A program made the translations under genes and the position numbers. Positions 25,172 through 34,707 of a stretch of 64,000 nucleotides of DNA are shown here, piece by piece. Origin of the DNA: an uncultured Aquimarina sp. (GTDB lineage: Bacteria > Bacteroidota > Bacteroidia > Flavobacteriales > Flavobacteriaceae); assembly GCF_947496855.1 (NCBI RefSeq), contig NZ_CANMED010000003.1, positions 310,001 through 374,000 of the forward strand, given 5' to 3'. Under the pieces are notes generated by a model. That model was not told the DNA's origin. It searched no databases and worked only from the letters and a program-made list of their open reading frames with translations. Each line of letters opens with the position of its first letter. Positions within the stretch are counted from its first letter, which is position 1.

Positions 25172-26041
25172 ATGAAAAAATCAATTTTCAAGACATTGGC
25201 TATCGCCATGACTCTAGGACTAGTATTAGTAGCCTGTGAAGACAAAGAAGAAGAGTTACAAGATGAGCAATTACAAGAGGTAAACCCAATACCTTCCAAA
25301 AATGCAGCATATCTAAATGAGCTAGATCAAACTTCTTTTGAAGTAGCAAAAATTCAGAAAGACGGCCATGAATATCATTTCATAGCTGTAGGCGATGATG
25401 AAGAAATGATTGTAGCGGAAACCTTATATGGTGATGCAGCTAAAAATGCTGAAGAAAGCCTCCATAGCTTAGATCAATCGCCATTTGATTTATTTATTTC
25501 TTTAACAAAATCTTCTGTTTCAATTCCTGAACGTATTGTAAAAACTGCAAAGGATTCTGAGTTCAACCAATCTGGTAGAAATATAGAAAAAAGTGGAACT
25601 CTATTAGAAATCAATGATCCAAAATACTCTGGTTTTGCTATCCAAAAAGCCTGTTATGATATTGGTTCTACTGACTTTAGGAATATTTACTGTGGTGGGG
25701 TTCCTGTTACCTCTACACCTACAGATATAAGATTCTGTGATAACGGCTTATGGAATTCTTTAACCAGAAGTTCTTTATACGGTGGAGATTGGAAAGAACT
25801 TGATGATACGTATACTCGTACTAATGTAGTATGTGGATTAACAAGATTACAATTCTATGCTTGGGAAAACACTGCTTCTTGGCCTTTTAGTGATTGGAAA
25901 TGGGTATTGAAATATCAGGTTGACTTACCAAATGGATACTGGTATTACTACTATTATACTTCTACAAATACTGAGAGACAAGTAAAGAGAACAAGACCAA
26001 CAAACAGCGGTTCTTTTAGAGCATATACTAGATTTTACTAA
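25172..26041 (+). CDS. Lipoprotein of unknown function with Cys-containing, aromatic C-terminal domain
   Basis: This 289-residue protein has a signal peptide with lipobox (LVLVACEDK) followed by an acidic Glu/Gln linker, so the mature form is probably surface- or periplasm-anchored. Residues about 50-130 are helical and charged. The last 130 residues hold four Cys (ACYD, IYCGG, RFCDN, VVCGL), many Trp and Tyr, and a Tyr run (YWYYYYYTS). It is monocistronic, with its own promoter candidate and a strong terminator. I do not recognise the family; a small secreted beta-rich domain with disulfides is plausible. Confidence 0.75.
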   Translation: MKKSIFKTLAIAMTLGLVLVACEDKEEELQDEQLQEVNPIPSKNAAYLNELDQTSFEVAKIQKDGHEYHFIAVGDDEEMIVAETLYGDAAKNAEESLHSLDQSPFDLFISLTKSSVSIPERIVKTAKDSEFNQSGRNIEKSGTLLEINDPKYSGFAIQKACYDIGSTDFRNIYCGGVPVTSTPTDIRFCDNGLWNSLTRSSLYGGDWKELDDTYTRTNVVCGLTRLQFYAWENTASWPFSDWKWVLKYQVDLPNGYWYYYYYTSTNTERQVKRTRPTNSGSFRAYTRFY

Positions 26042-26067
26042 AAGAACGTATTACACAAAATAAGTAG

Positions 26068-26108
26068 GACCCATTATACATTTTCACGGATGTGTAATGG
26101 GTCTTTTA
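26068..26108 (+). terminator. Rho-independent terminator of the lipoprotein gene
   Basis: A 13-bp stem, GACCCATTATACA (26068-26080) against TGTGTAATGGGTC (26091-26103) with one G-T wobble, encloses a 10-base loop and is followed by TTTTA. It starts 27 bases after the stop codon at 26041. Confidence 0.85.
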
Positions 26109-26165
26109 TTTGGCTAAAATTAGTAACTTACCCGTTAAAGCACAAAAGCAAATTCAAACCATTTT

Positions 26166-26744
26166 ATGAAAACTAAACCAGAATTGTATTTCAAAAATGA
26201 TAAAGAATGGCGGCACTGGCTGCACGAAAATCATACTATCTCTGATGGAGTTTATTTGATTTTTTATAAAGTAGAAAGTAAGCAGCTCAGTATGCGCTGG
26301 GAAGAAGCAGTGAAAGTAGCACTCTGTTATGGATGGATTGATTCTACTGTGAAAAGATTAGACGAAGAACGAAGAAGGCAATATTTTTGCCCACGTAAAC
26401 CAAAAAGTGTGTGGAGCAAACTGAATAAAACGTATATAATAGATCTTATCAGAAATGATTTAATGCATCAAAGCGGATTGGATATAATTAAAATTGCCAA
26501 AAAGAATAATTCTTGGACAGCTTTAGATAATGTTGAAAAAGGTATTATTCCTGAAGATCTTAAAAAAGCCTTTAACTCTAATTATGAAGCATTTACAAAT
26601 TACAAAAACTTCTCTCCCAGTTATCGAAAAAATTATTTATACTGGCTTAATCAAGCTAAAAGACAAGAAACGAGAAATAAAAGAATTCTAGAAATTATAA
26701 AGCTCTGTAAAGCTAATATTAAAACAAGAGATAATAGCAGATAA
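26166..26744 (+). CDS. YdeI/OmpD-associated family protein
   Basis: This 192-residue protein has the family features F-x-x-x-x-E-W-x-x-W-L at the start, the central MRWEEAVKVALCYGWIDSTVKRLDEERRRQYFCPRKPKSVWSKLN split here into WEEAVKVALCYGWIDS and PRKPKSVWSKLN, and a C-terminal helix pair (SPSYRKNYLYWLNQAKR) of the DUF1905/OmdA type. The cellular role is poorly known; some members are linked to bacteriocin or polymyxin tolerance. There is no signal peptide. Confidence 0.85.
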   Translation: MKTKPELYFKNDKEWRHWLHENHTISDGVYLIFYKVESKQLSMRWEEAVKVALCYGWIDSTVKRLDEERRRQYFCPRKPKSVWSKLNKTYIIDLIRNDLMHQSGLDIIKIAKKNNSWTALDNVEKGIIPEDLKKAFNSNYEAFTNYKNFSPSYRKNYLYWLNQAKRQETRNKRILEIIKLCKANIKTRDNSR

Positions 26745-26839
26745 GATTTTTACAAAAATGCAAACATCTCTCCATTAACAACACTTTAAGATATTTTGTT
26801 CCCGAATTCATTATTTTCGATTCAGATAATTCGAATACC

Positions 26840-29800
26840 ATGCACAAACACATCATCACTACCCTAATTCTAGGGTTGTTTCTAGTATTTAATACCCAAG
26901 CACAAAAAGACAAAAAAGAAGAGAAATGGGATGTTTCCAATCCACAAGGAGCATTTAATTATGAAGAACACACATTCTCTACCGATGAAGGCACCTGGAT
27001 GAATCTAGATGTCAGTCCGGATGGGAAAACAATAGTTTTCGATCTTATGGGAGATATTTATAGTATACCAATTTCTGGAGGAAAAGCAAAAGTTTTACGA
27101 ACAGGAATACCATTTGAAGTACAGCCACGATTTAGTCCTGATGGTAGTAAAATATCATTTACCAGTGATGCTGGTGGTGGGGATAATATTTGGGTGATGA
27201 ATTCTAATGGTAGTGATGCTAAACAAATTACCAAAGAAAAATTCCGATTATTAAACAATGCTGCCTGGATGCCAGATAGTAATTATTTAATCGCTAGAAA
27301 GCACTTTACTTCTCAGCGTTCATTAGGAGCGGGAGAAATGTGGCAATATCATATTACTGGAGGTTCTGGAATACAATTGACCAAAAGAAAAAATGACCAA
27401 CAAGACGTAAATGAACCTAGTATTTCTCCTGATGGAAAATATCTGTACTATAGTGAAGATATGTACCCCGGAGGTTTTTTCCAGTATAACAAAGATCCTA
27501 ACAAACAAATCTATGTGATTAAACGATACGATTTTAAAACCGGAGAAACTACAAGAATAACTGGAGGACCTGGCGGAGCTGCCAGACCTCAGGTGTCCAA
27601 AGATGGAAAAAGATTAGCTTTTGTAAAAAGAGTACGTACAAAAACTGTTTTATATATTCACGATCTAGAAACAAGTGAAGAATGGCCAATCTATGATCAA
27701 TTAAATAAGGACCAACAAGAAGCTTGGGCTATTTTTGGCGTGTATCCAAATTTCAGTTGGATGCCCGGTAACAAAGAAATTGTATTCTGGTCTGCAGGAA
27801 AGATTCATAAAATTAATATTGAAAATTCTCAAGTAACCAATATCCCGTTTAATGTTGATGCTACTTTAAAAATTGCAGAAACAGTACATTTTGATGCTCC
27901 AGTAGCACCCAAAGAATTTACTGCCAAGGTAATTCGCCATGTGGTTACTTCTCCTGATGAAAAAACAATAGTGTTTAGCGCTCTTGGTCGTCTTTGGAGT
28001 AAAAAATTACCCAATGGTAAACCTCAACATCTTACTACACAGAAATCAGATTTTGAGTTTGAACCAAGCTTCTCTCCAGACGGTCAGCATATAGTATATG
28101 TGACCTGGAATGATGAAACACTGGGATCTATTTGCAAAGTGCCTATTACAGGCGGCTCCTCTACTAAACTAACAGTAGAGAAAGGGATCTATAGAACACC
28201 AGCTTACAATCCTTCTGGCAATTTAATTACCTACAGAAAAGAAGGAGGAAATAACGACCAAGGAAGAAGTTTTGATAAAAAAACAGGGATGTACATTATG
28301 TCATCTTCAGGAGCGAATCAAAAACTAATTTCAAAAGAAGGAGCTTACCCAACTTTCGCCAGAGATGGGAAACGTATTTTCTATCAAACAGGGGGAGTCT
28401 ATTTTGGAAATCTTACTAAAGAATTAAAATCTGTTGACCTAAACGGAAAAGATAAAAAGACACATGTGAAATCAAAACATGCTAACAGATTAGTACCAAG
28501 CCCTGATAATAAATGGATTGCTTTTACTCATTTACATAAGGCTTATATCGCTCCATTATTATTAAACGGAAAAGAAATTGATTTGGATAGTAAATCTACA
28601 TTGGTTCCAGTATCACAATTATCCAAAGATGCGGGAATCAACTTACATTGGTCAAAAGACAATAAAAAAGTATTCTGGACCCTAGGTGATGAATATTTCT
28701 CTAATGAGATTAAGGATCGGTTCACTTTCTTACCTAATTCTCCTGAAAAAATAGGAGAAGTTACATCAAAAGGCATTAGTATTGATTTAGTGACAAAAAC
28801 AGATATACCATCTGGAAAGATAGCTTTTACCAATGCTCGAATTATTACTATGGAAGGTGATCAAATTATAGAAGAAGGAACTATTATTATAAATGGAAAT
28901 GTTATTGAAAAAATAGGAAAAACAAACGATGTCTCTATTCCACAAGATACAAAAGTGTTTGATGTAAAAGGCAAAACAATCATGCCAGGTATTGTAGATG
29001 CTCACGCACATGTAGGAGCTTTTAGATATGGATTAACCACTCAGAAACATTGGCAATTATATGCCAATCTAGCTTTTGGAGTTACTACAGCTCACGATCC
29101 TTCTGCCAATACAGAAACGGTGTTTAGTATTTCAGAATTAATAAAAAGCGGAAAAACGGTAGGGCCGCGCCTCTATTCTACCGGTTTTATATTATATGGT
29201 GCTGATGGAGATTTTAAAGCAGTAGTGAATAGTCTGGAAGATGCTCGATCTTCTATAAGAAGAACAAAAGCTTTTGGTGCAAAATCTGTAAAAAGCTATA
29301 ACCAACCTCGAAGAGAACAAAGACAACAAGTGATGCAAGCTGCTCGTGAGTTAGGGATTAATGTTGTGCCAGAAGGCGGTTCTACCTTTTATCATAATAT
29401 GACCATGATTATGGATGGTCATACAGGAGTCGAACATAATATACCGGTTGCTCCTGTATATAAAGATGTATACGAATTATGGAAAACTAGTAAAACGGGC
29501 TATACGCCTACACTAATCGTAAATTATGGAGGGATGAATGGCGAATATTTCTTCTACCAAAAAGAAGATATTTGGAAAAATGAAAAACTATTAAAATATA
29601 CACCAAGGGCAATTGTTGATGCCAGATCACGTCATAGAACCATGGTTCCTGATGAAGAATATGAAAACGGACATATTTTAGTTTCTAAAACCGCTACGAA
29701 ACTAACCAACGAAGGTGTAAAAGTTAATCTTGGTGCACACGGACAATTACAAGGTCTTGGAGCTCATTGGGAGTTATGGATGCTCCAACAAGGTGGAATG

Positions 29801-30136
29801 ACTAATATGCAAGCATTACAAGCGGCTACCATTAATGGTGCTAACTATATTGGCGCAGGAAATGATATTGGTTCTCTTAAAGAAGGAAAATTAGCTGATT
29901 TGATTATACTTGACAAAAATCCGCTAGAAGATATCCGAAATACTGAAACTGTAAAATACACTATGGTGAATGGTAGATTATATGATACCGATACTATGAA
30001 TGAAATTGGTAATATTACCAATGAAAGAACTAAATTCTGGTGGGAGAATACCAAAGCAAATACTGCTTTTCCCTGGCACGAAGAATCCCAGAGTTTTATG
30101 AGACCAGGCTGCGGATGCCATTTAGGACATAATTAA
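26840..30136 (+). CDS. Secreted amidohydrolase with N-terminal TolB/PD40 propeller
   Basis: This 1098-residue protein has a signal peptide (1-21). Residues about 45-640 hold many PD40/TolB-type blades (SPDGKTIVFD, SPDGSKISFTSD, SPDGKYLYYSED, SPDGQHIVYVTW). Residues about 655-1075 are a metal-dependent amidohydrolase, with the His pair in GIVDAHAHVG and the C-terminal GSLKEGKLADLIILDKNPL typical of imidazolonepropionase-like hydrolases. The protein ends with an unusual CGCHLGHN tail. The substrate is unknown; similar fusions are thought to process secreted peptides. It is the first gene of a run through pirin (34571). Confidence 0.88.
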   Translation: MHKHIITTLILGLFLVFNTQAQKDKKEEKWDVSNPQGAFNYEEHTFSTDEGTWMNLDVSPDGKTIVFDLMGDIYSIPISGGKAKVLRTGIPFEVQPRFSPDGSKISFTSDAGGGDNIWVMNSNGSDAKQITKEKFRLLNNAAWMPDSNYLIARKHFTSQRSLGAGEMWQYHITGGSGIQLTKRKNDQQDVNEPSISPDGKYLYYSEDMYPGGFFQYNKDPNKQIYVIKRYDFKTGETTRITGGPGGAARPQVSKDGKRLAFVKRVRTKTVLYIHDLETSEEWPIYDQLNKDQQEAWAIFGVYPNFSWMPGNKEIVFWSAGKIHKINIENSQVTNIPFNVDATLKIAETVHFDAPVAPKEFTAKVIRHVVTSPDEKTIVFSALGRLWSKKLPNGKPQHLTTQKSDFEFEPSFSPDGQHIVYVTWNDETLGSICKVPITGGSSTKLTVEKGIYRTPAYNPSGNLITYRKEGGNNDQGRSFDKKTGMYIMSSSGANQKLISKEGAYPTFARDGKRIFYQTGGVYFGNLTKELKSVDLNGKDKKTHVKSKHANRLVPSPDNKWIAFTHLHKAYIAPLLLNGKEIDLDSKSTLVPVSQLSKDAGINLHWSKDNKKVFWTLGDEYFSNEIKDRFTFLPNSPEKIGEVTSKGISIDLVTKTDIPSGKIAFTNARIITMEGDQIIEEGTIIINGNVIEKIGKTNDVSIPQDTKVFDVKGKTIMPGIVDAHAHVGAFRYGLTTQKHWQLYANLAFGVTTAHDPSANTETVFSISELIKSGKTVGPRLYSTGFILYGADGDFKAVVNSLEDARSSIRRTKAFGAKSVKSYNQPRREQRQQVMQAARELGINVVPEGGSTFYHNMTMIMDGHTGVEHNIPVAPVYKDVYELWKTSKTGYTPTLIVNYGGMNGEYFFYQKEDIWKNEKLLKYTPRAIVDARSRHRTMVPDEEYENGHILVSKTATKLTNEGVKVNLGAHGQLQGLGAHWELWMLQQGGMTNMQALQAATINGANYIGAGNDIGSLKEGKLADLIILDKNPLEDIRNTETVKYTMVNGRLYDTDTMNEIGNITNERTKFWWENTKANTAFPWHEESQSFMRPGCGCHLGHN

Positions 30137-30166
30137 AACTAGACAAATAATTTTAAAGCAAAAATT

Positions 30167-30625
30167 ATGCAATTAGCACAAGTAAATATTGCTGAAATGT
30201 TAGCCCCTATTAATGATCCTATTATGGAGGATTTTGTAAACAACTTGGATCGTATTAATGAATTAGCAGAACAAAGCGATGGTTTCGTATGGAGACTGAA
30301 AGACGACGAAGGAAATGCAACGGCTATTACCGTATTTGATAATCTTTTCTTGATTATTAACATGTCTGTTTGGGAAAGTATGGATGCATTATTCAATTTT
30401 ACGTATAAAACAGACCACGTAGAAATTCTGAAACGTAAAAAAGAATGGTTTGGTAAAATGCCTCGAATGCATATGGCTTTTTGGTATATCGAAAATGGTC
30501 ATAAGCCAACTCCTGCTGAAGCCAAGGAACGCCTTTATTATCTTCAAGAATACGGAGAAACTCCATATGCTTTTTCTTTTAAAAGTAAATACACGATAGA
30601 TGATGCAATCAATTACCAAAAGTGA
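30167..30625 (+). CDS. DUF3291-family protein
   Basis: This 152-residue protein matches the DUF3291 pattern: MQLAQVNIAEMLAPINDPIMEDFV at the start, GFVWRLKDDEGNAT, NMSVWESMDALFNFTYKTDH, and PRMHMAFWYIENGHKPTPAEAKERL. The fold resembles a dimeric alpha/beta-barrel (antibiotic biosynthesis monooxygenase-like). Its function is unknown. It lies 30 bases after the large amidohydrolase and overlaps the next gene by 26 bases. Confidence 0.88.
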   Translation: MQLAQVNIAEMLAPINDPIMEDFVNNLDRINELAEQSDGFVWRLKDDEGNATAITVFDNLFLIINMSVWESMDALFNFTYKTDHVEILKRKKEWFGKMPRMHMAFWYIENGHKPTPAEAKERLYYLQEYGETPYAFSFKSKYTIDDAINYQK

Positions 30626-32045
30626 TAAAATAATAGTACTCACTTTTTTATTCTTAAGTATTTTGAGTTGTTCCAAAAAGGAAAAGGAACAATATGATAT
30701 TGTGATTTCTAATATCAGTCTGATTCGAATTGAAGATGGAAACATAGCAACAAAAACGCTATACATCAATGATGGAACAATCGTAAAACTTGAAACAATA
30801 GATAGTATTGATAATTACATCACTGAGAATAAAATTGATGGTAGAGGTAAATTTTTACTTCCTGGATTTTGGGATAACCATATTCACCTTAGAGGCGGAG
30901 ATTCTTTAATTGAGGAAAATAAAAACTTGCTTCCTCTTTTTATTGCTAATGGAATCACAACAGTGAGAGATGCAGGAGGAGATCTTACGCCTGAAATTTT
31001 ACAATGGAAAAAAGAAATAAGCAACAACAGTCTTATCGGCCCAACTATTTATACTTCGGGGCCTAAACTAGATGGAGCAAATGCAACTTGGGCTGGCTCT
31101 TTAGTAGTAGATTCTCCTGAAGATATTATAAAAGCTCTGGACTCCTTAGAAAAAATACCTTCTGATTTTGTTAAAATATATGATAGTAGAATTTCTAGAG
31201 AAAACTATTTAGAAATTTTAAAGCAGGCTTCAGATAGAGGTATGATTTCTTCAGGTCACATGCCTTTTACTGTTGAACTAAATGAAGCCGTAAACACAGG
31301 AATTGGAGCAATAGAACATCTTTATTATATACTAAAAGGTTGCTCTGATAATGAAAAAGAAATTACACAAGCAATTATTAATAAAGAACTTACTTTTTGG
31401 AATGCTATGGATGGCTTGATTTCTACCTATAGTGATTCAACCGCTCAAAAAACCTTTCAGTTATTAAAAAACAATAATACCTACGTTGTACCTACTCTAC
31501 ATATTGGTAACGTATTAAGCTATCTTGATGAAGTAGATCATAGCAACGATTCCTATCTAAAAATCATTGGTAAAGGAATTATTAAAACCTATGATGGGCG
31601 GATCAAACGAGCACTAACTACATCTGATAAAGCTAAAAAATCAAGAAAAGATCTCAATGCTTTTTTTAAAGAGCTTACTAAATCTCTACAAGACGCGGAT
31701 GTTAAGCTCCTTGCTGGATCCGATAGCGGCGCTTATAATTCATACACCTATTCAGGAGTTTCGCTACATGATGAATTAGAAGCAATGGTCGCTGCAGGAT
31801 TAAAACCATTAGAAGCCATACAGACCTCGGCATACAATGGAGTTAAATATCTTAAAAAAGATAAAATTACTGGTACTATAGAAATAGGAAAAGCTTCTGA
31901 TTTAGTAATTCTAAATAGTAACCCTCTTTTAAACATTAAAAACACACGCGATATTTATCGAGTAATTAAAGGTGATCAAGTCTATAACCCTAAAAAAATC
32001 GCAGAACAATACAATTGTCCAGAATGTTTTACTTTCCAAAACTAA
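30600..32045 (+). CDS. Amidohydrolase-family lipoprotein
   Basis: This 481-residue protein has a lipobox (SILSC) near residue 24. The amidohydrolase core has the His pair in GFWDNHIHLRGG, a later GAIEHLYY His, AGSDSG with the catalytic Asp, and a C-terminal GTIEIGKASDLVILNSNPL typical of the prolidase/imidazolonepropionase-like branch. It is about half the length of the propeller-fused paralogue upstream. Two adjacent ATGs (30600 and 30603) are both possible starts; both overlap the DUF3291 frame, so translation is likely coupled. It is probably periplasmic or surface. Confidence 0.88.
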   Translation: MMQSITKSDKIIVLTFLFLSILSCSKKEKEQYDIVISNISLIRIEDGNIATKTLYINDGTIVKLETIDSIDNYITENKIDGRGKFLLPGFWDNHIHLRGGDSLIEENKNLLPLFIANGITTVRDAGGDLTPEILQWKKEISNNSLIGPTIYTSGPKLDGANATWAGSLVVDSPEDIIKALDSLEKIPSDFVKIYDSRISRENYLEILKQASDRGMISSGHMPFTVELNEAVNTGIGAIEHLYYILKGCSDNEKEITQAIINKELTFWNAMDGLISTYSDSTAQKTFQLLKNNNTYVVPTLHIGNVLSYLDEVDHSNDSYLKIIGKGIIKTYDGRIKRALTTSDKAKKSRKDLNAFFKELTKSLQDADVKLLAGSDSGAYNSYTYSGVSLHDELEAMVAAGLKPLEAIQTSAYNGVKYLKKDKITGTIEIGKASDLVILNSNPLLNIKNTRDIYRVIKGDQVYNPKKIAEQYNCPECFTFQN

Positions 32046-32057
32046 CTATTTTCAACT

Positions 32058-33557
32058 ATGAGAAACAAAATTCAATATATACTTTTAATCACACTTATTA
32101 TTACTACCATTTCGCAGGCCCAAAAAATAAAAGTCCCTATAGATACAACTGTAGTTACCAGCCATACTACAATAATCAAAGGAAAAAAAATTCCTTATCA
32201 AGCAACGACTGGATTTCAACCCGTTTGGAATGAAAACCGAGAGCCTATCGCGTCACTATTTTATACTTATTATAAAAGAAGTGATATCAAAAATAATGAG
32301 AACAGGCCTTTATTAATATCCTTTAACGGCGGACCTGGATCCGCTTCTGTTTGGATGCATATAGCCTACACGGGACCTCAAATCCTTAAAATTGATGAAG
32401 AAGGGTTTCCTATTCAACCCTATGGAATTAAGTCAAACCCCAATTCAGTATTAGATGTGGCAGACATTGTTTTTGTCAATCCAGTAAACACCGGATATTC
32501 TAGAATGATTGAGGATAAAGAAGGTAAATTACCAGATAAAAAAATATTTTTTGGAGTTAATGAGGATATCAAATACTTAGCAGCATGGATCAATACATTT
32601 GTCACTAGAAATAATCGTTGGCGTTCTCCTAAATATTTAATAGGAGAAAGCTATGGAACCACAAGAGTTTCTGGTTTAGCTTTAGAATTACAAAACAACC
32701 AATGGATGTATCTTAATGGAGTCATTTTGGTATCTCCTACTGAAATTGGTTTCAAATTTGATGGGCCTGTGGAAGTCGCTAACCGTCTTCCTTATTTTAC
32801 TGCAGCTGCTTGGTATCATAAAATGTTACCTCCAGAATTACAAAACAAAGACCTACTAGAAGTACTACCCGAGGCAGAAAACTATACGATTAATGAACTT
32901 CTTCCCGCTCTAGTAAAAGGTGGATATCTTAAGAATTCAAAAAAAGAAGAAGTCATTACCAAAATGGCCTATTATTCTGGATTATCCAAAAAAACCATCC
33001 GCCAGAATAATCTTGAAGTACCTAAAAGTTACTTCTGGAAAGATCTTCTCAGAGAAAAAGAAGGACTTACAATTGGCAGATTAGATTCTAGATATAAAGG
33101 CATGGATATTAAAGAATCAGGAAACAGTCCTGATTACAATAGTGAATTAACCGCTTGGTTACACGCTTTTACACCTGCTATTAATTATTACATCAACCAA
33201 AAATTAAATTTTAAAACAGACCTAAAATATAATATGTTTGGACCAGTTCGTCCTTGGGATAGAACTAAAGGTAATCATACAGGAGAAAACCTTAGAGAAG
33301 CTATGGCTATGAATGCCAATCTACACACTATGATACAATCCGGATATTATGATGGTGCCACTACTTATTTTAACGCTAAATATATCATGTGGCAACTGAA
33401 CGCGAACAGCAAATTAACTGATCGACTTAGTTTTAATGGTTATCGTAGTGGTCATATGATGTATCTACGTAACGAAGATCTAATACAAGCCAATGAAGAT
33501 ATCCGGAGTTTTATTATAAAATCTTCATCCAACATTACCAAAGGATCAAAGTACTAA
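32058..33557 (+). CDS. S10-family serine carboxypeptidase-like peptidase, secreted
   Basis: This 499-residue protein has a signal peptide (1-21). The S10 motifs are present: FNGGPGSASVWMH (oxyanion site), LIGESYGTTR (nucleophile Ser), a late NGYRSGHMMYL (catalytic His), and an Asp in SGYYDGATTY. S10 peptidases remove C-terminal residues, usually at acidic pH. It is 12 bases after the second amidohydrolase and 3 before pirin. Confidence 0.88.
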   Translation: MRNKIQYILLITLIITTISQAQKIKVPIDTTVVTSHTTIIKGKKIPYQATTGFQPVWNENREPIASLFYTYYKRSDIKNNENRPLLISFNGGPGSASVWMHIAYTGPQILKIDEEGFPIQPYGIKSNPNSVLDVADIVFVNPVNTGYSRMIEDKEGKLPDKKIFFGVNEDIKYLAAWINTFVTRNNRWRSPKYLIGESYGTTRVSGLALELQNNQWMYLNGVILVSPTEIGFKFDGPVEVANRLPYFTAAAWYHKMLPPELQNKDLLEVLPEAENYTINELLPALVKGGYLKNSKKEEVITKMAYYSGLSKKTIRQNNLEVPKSYFWKDLLREKEGLTIGRLDSRYKGMDIKESGNSPDYNSELTAWLHAFTPAINYYINQKLNFKTDLKYNMFGPVRPWDRTKGNHTGENLREAMAMNANLHTMIQSGYYDGATTYFNAKYIMWQLNANSKLTDRLSFNGYRSGHMMYLRNEDLIQANEDIRSFIIKSSSNITKGSKY

Positions 33558-33560
33558 ATT

Positions 33561-34571
33561 ATGGATGCAATAATTAAAATTAAACCGCTAGGTTTCATCT
33601 GGGAAACCAATGATCCTTTCCTATTTTGTGCATATCACGAGGATCAGTATCCTAAGGGAAATGAAAAATTAGGTCCTAACGCCTCGCTCATTGGAAGAAA
33701 CATAGGTCAAGATTTTACTCCAAAAGATGGCTGGAGAATGTATCACGGCACTACCGTACCTGGTTTTCCTGCACACCCACATCGAGGTTTCGAAACGGTA
33801 ACTATTGTACAAAAAGGACTTGTAGATCATTCTGATTCTCTAGGAGCTGCTGGTCGTTTTGGTAACGGTGATGTTCAGTGGATGACCGCCGGGAAAGGTG
33901 TACAACACTCAGAAATGTTTCCACTTTTAAATGAACAAAAAGAAAATCCATTTTTATTATTTCAGATTTGGCTCAATCTTCCTAGAGATAAAAAAATGGT
34001 AGCCCCACATTTTAAAATGCTCTGGAATGAGGAGATACCAAAAGTCAACATAAAAGATAAAAAAGGAAGTGTTATAGAAATAACTATAATTGCCGGAAAA
34101 TCAGAAGAAAAAATAGCTGTAGATCCTGCTCCAGATTCTTGGGCAGCCAATCCAGAGAATGAAATTAATATCTGGACAATAAAAATGGATCCAAATGCTG
34201 AATATACATTTCCGAATGCTTCTGAAGGAATAAATCGTTCTCTTTATTTTTTTAAAGGAAATGAAATCGAAAGTGAAGGGTATAGCATTCCGGTGAATCA
34301 CCAAATCATTACATACGCCCATAAAAACTTAACCATTAAAAACGGTAATACTGAATCTCATTTCTTACTACTACAAGGAAAGCCTATAGAAGAACCAGTG
34401 GTAAAACAAGGACCATTTGTTATGAATAGTCAATCAGAAATACGAGAAGCTATTCAAGAATATCAGAAAACAGAATTCGGTGGATGGCCTTGGCCTAGTT
34501 ATGATCATGTTCATGAAAAACCTAAAGGTCGTTTTGCTTTATATCCTGATGGCACTGAAATTAATAAATAA
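33561..34571 (+). CDS. Pirin-family cupin protein
   Basis: This 336-residue protein has the pirin N-terminal cupin motif PAHPHRGFETVTIV with metal-binding His, followed by DSLGAAGRFGNGDVQWMTAGKGVQHSE (shown here as two halves of the signature) and a C-terminal pirin domain. Pirins are iron-binding cupins; some have quercetin dioxygenase activity or regulatory roles. There is no signal peptide, so it is cytosolic although its upstream operon partners are secreted. A truncated or fused C-terminus is not seen. Confidence 0.88.
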   Translation: MDAIIKIKPLGFIWETNDPFLFCAYHEDQYPKGNEKLGPNASLIGRNIGQDFTPKDGWRMYHGTTVPGFPAHPHRGFETVTIVQKGLVDHSDSLGAAGRFGNGDVQWMTAGKGVQHSEMFPLLNEQKENPFLLFQIWLNLPRDKKMVAPHFKMLWNEEIPKVNIKDKKGSVIEITIIAGKSEEKIAVDPAPDSWAANPENEINIWTIKMDPNAEYTFPNASEGINRSLYFFKGNEIESEGYSIPVNHQIITYAHKNLTIKNGNTESHFLLLQGKPIEEPVVKQGPFVMNSQSEIREAIQEYQKTEFGGWPWPSYDHVHEKPKGRFALYPDGTEINK

Positions 34572-34707
34572 CCATAAGGCACTAACAAACAGAGCTTTAC
34601 GCTATTTTGATAATGGTTTTTAAAATTCCCCCCTTTCAAAACTACTATTAAAACACTATCTTTATTTAAGGGAATAAAAAAGTTAAGTGTTTAAATGACC
34701 TACATGT

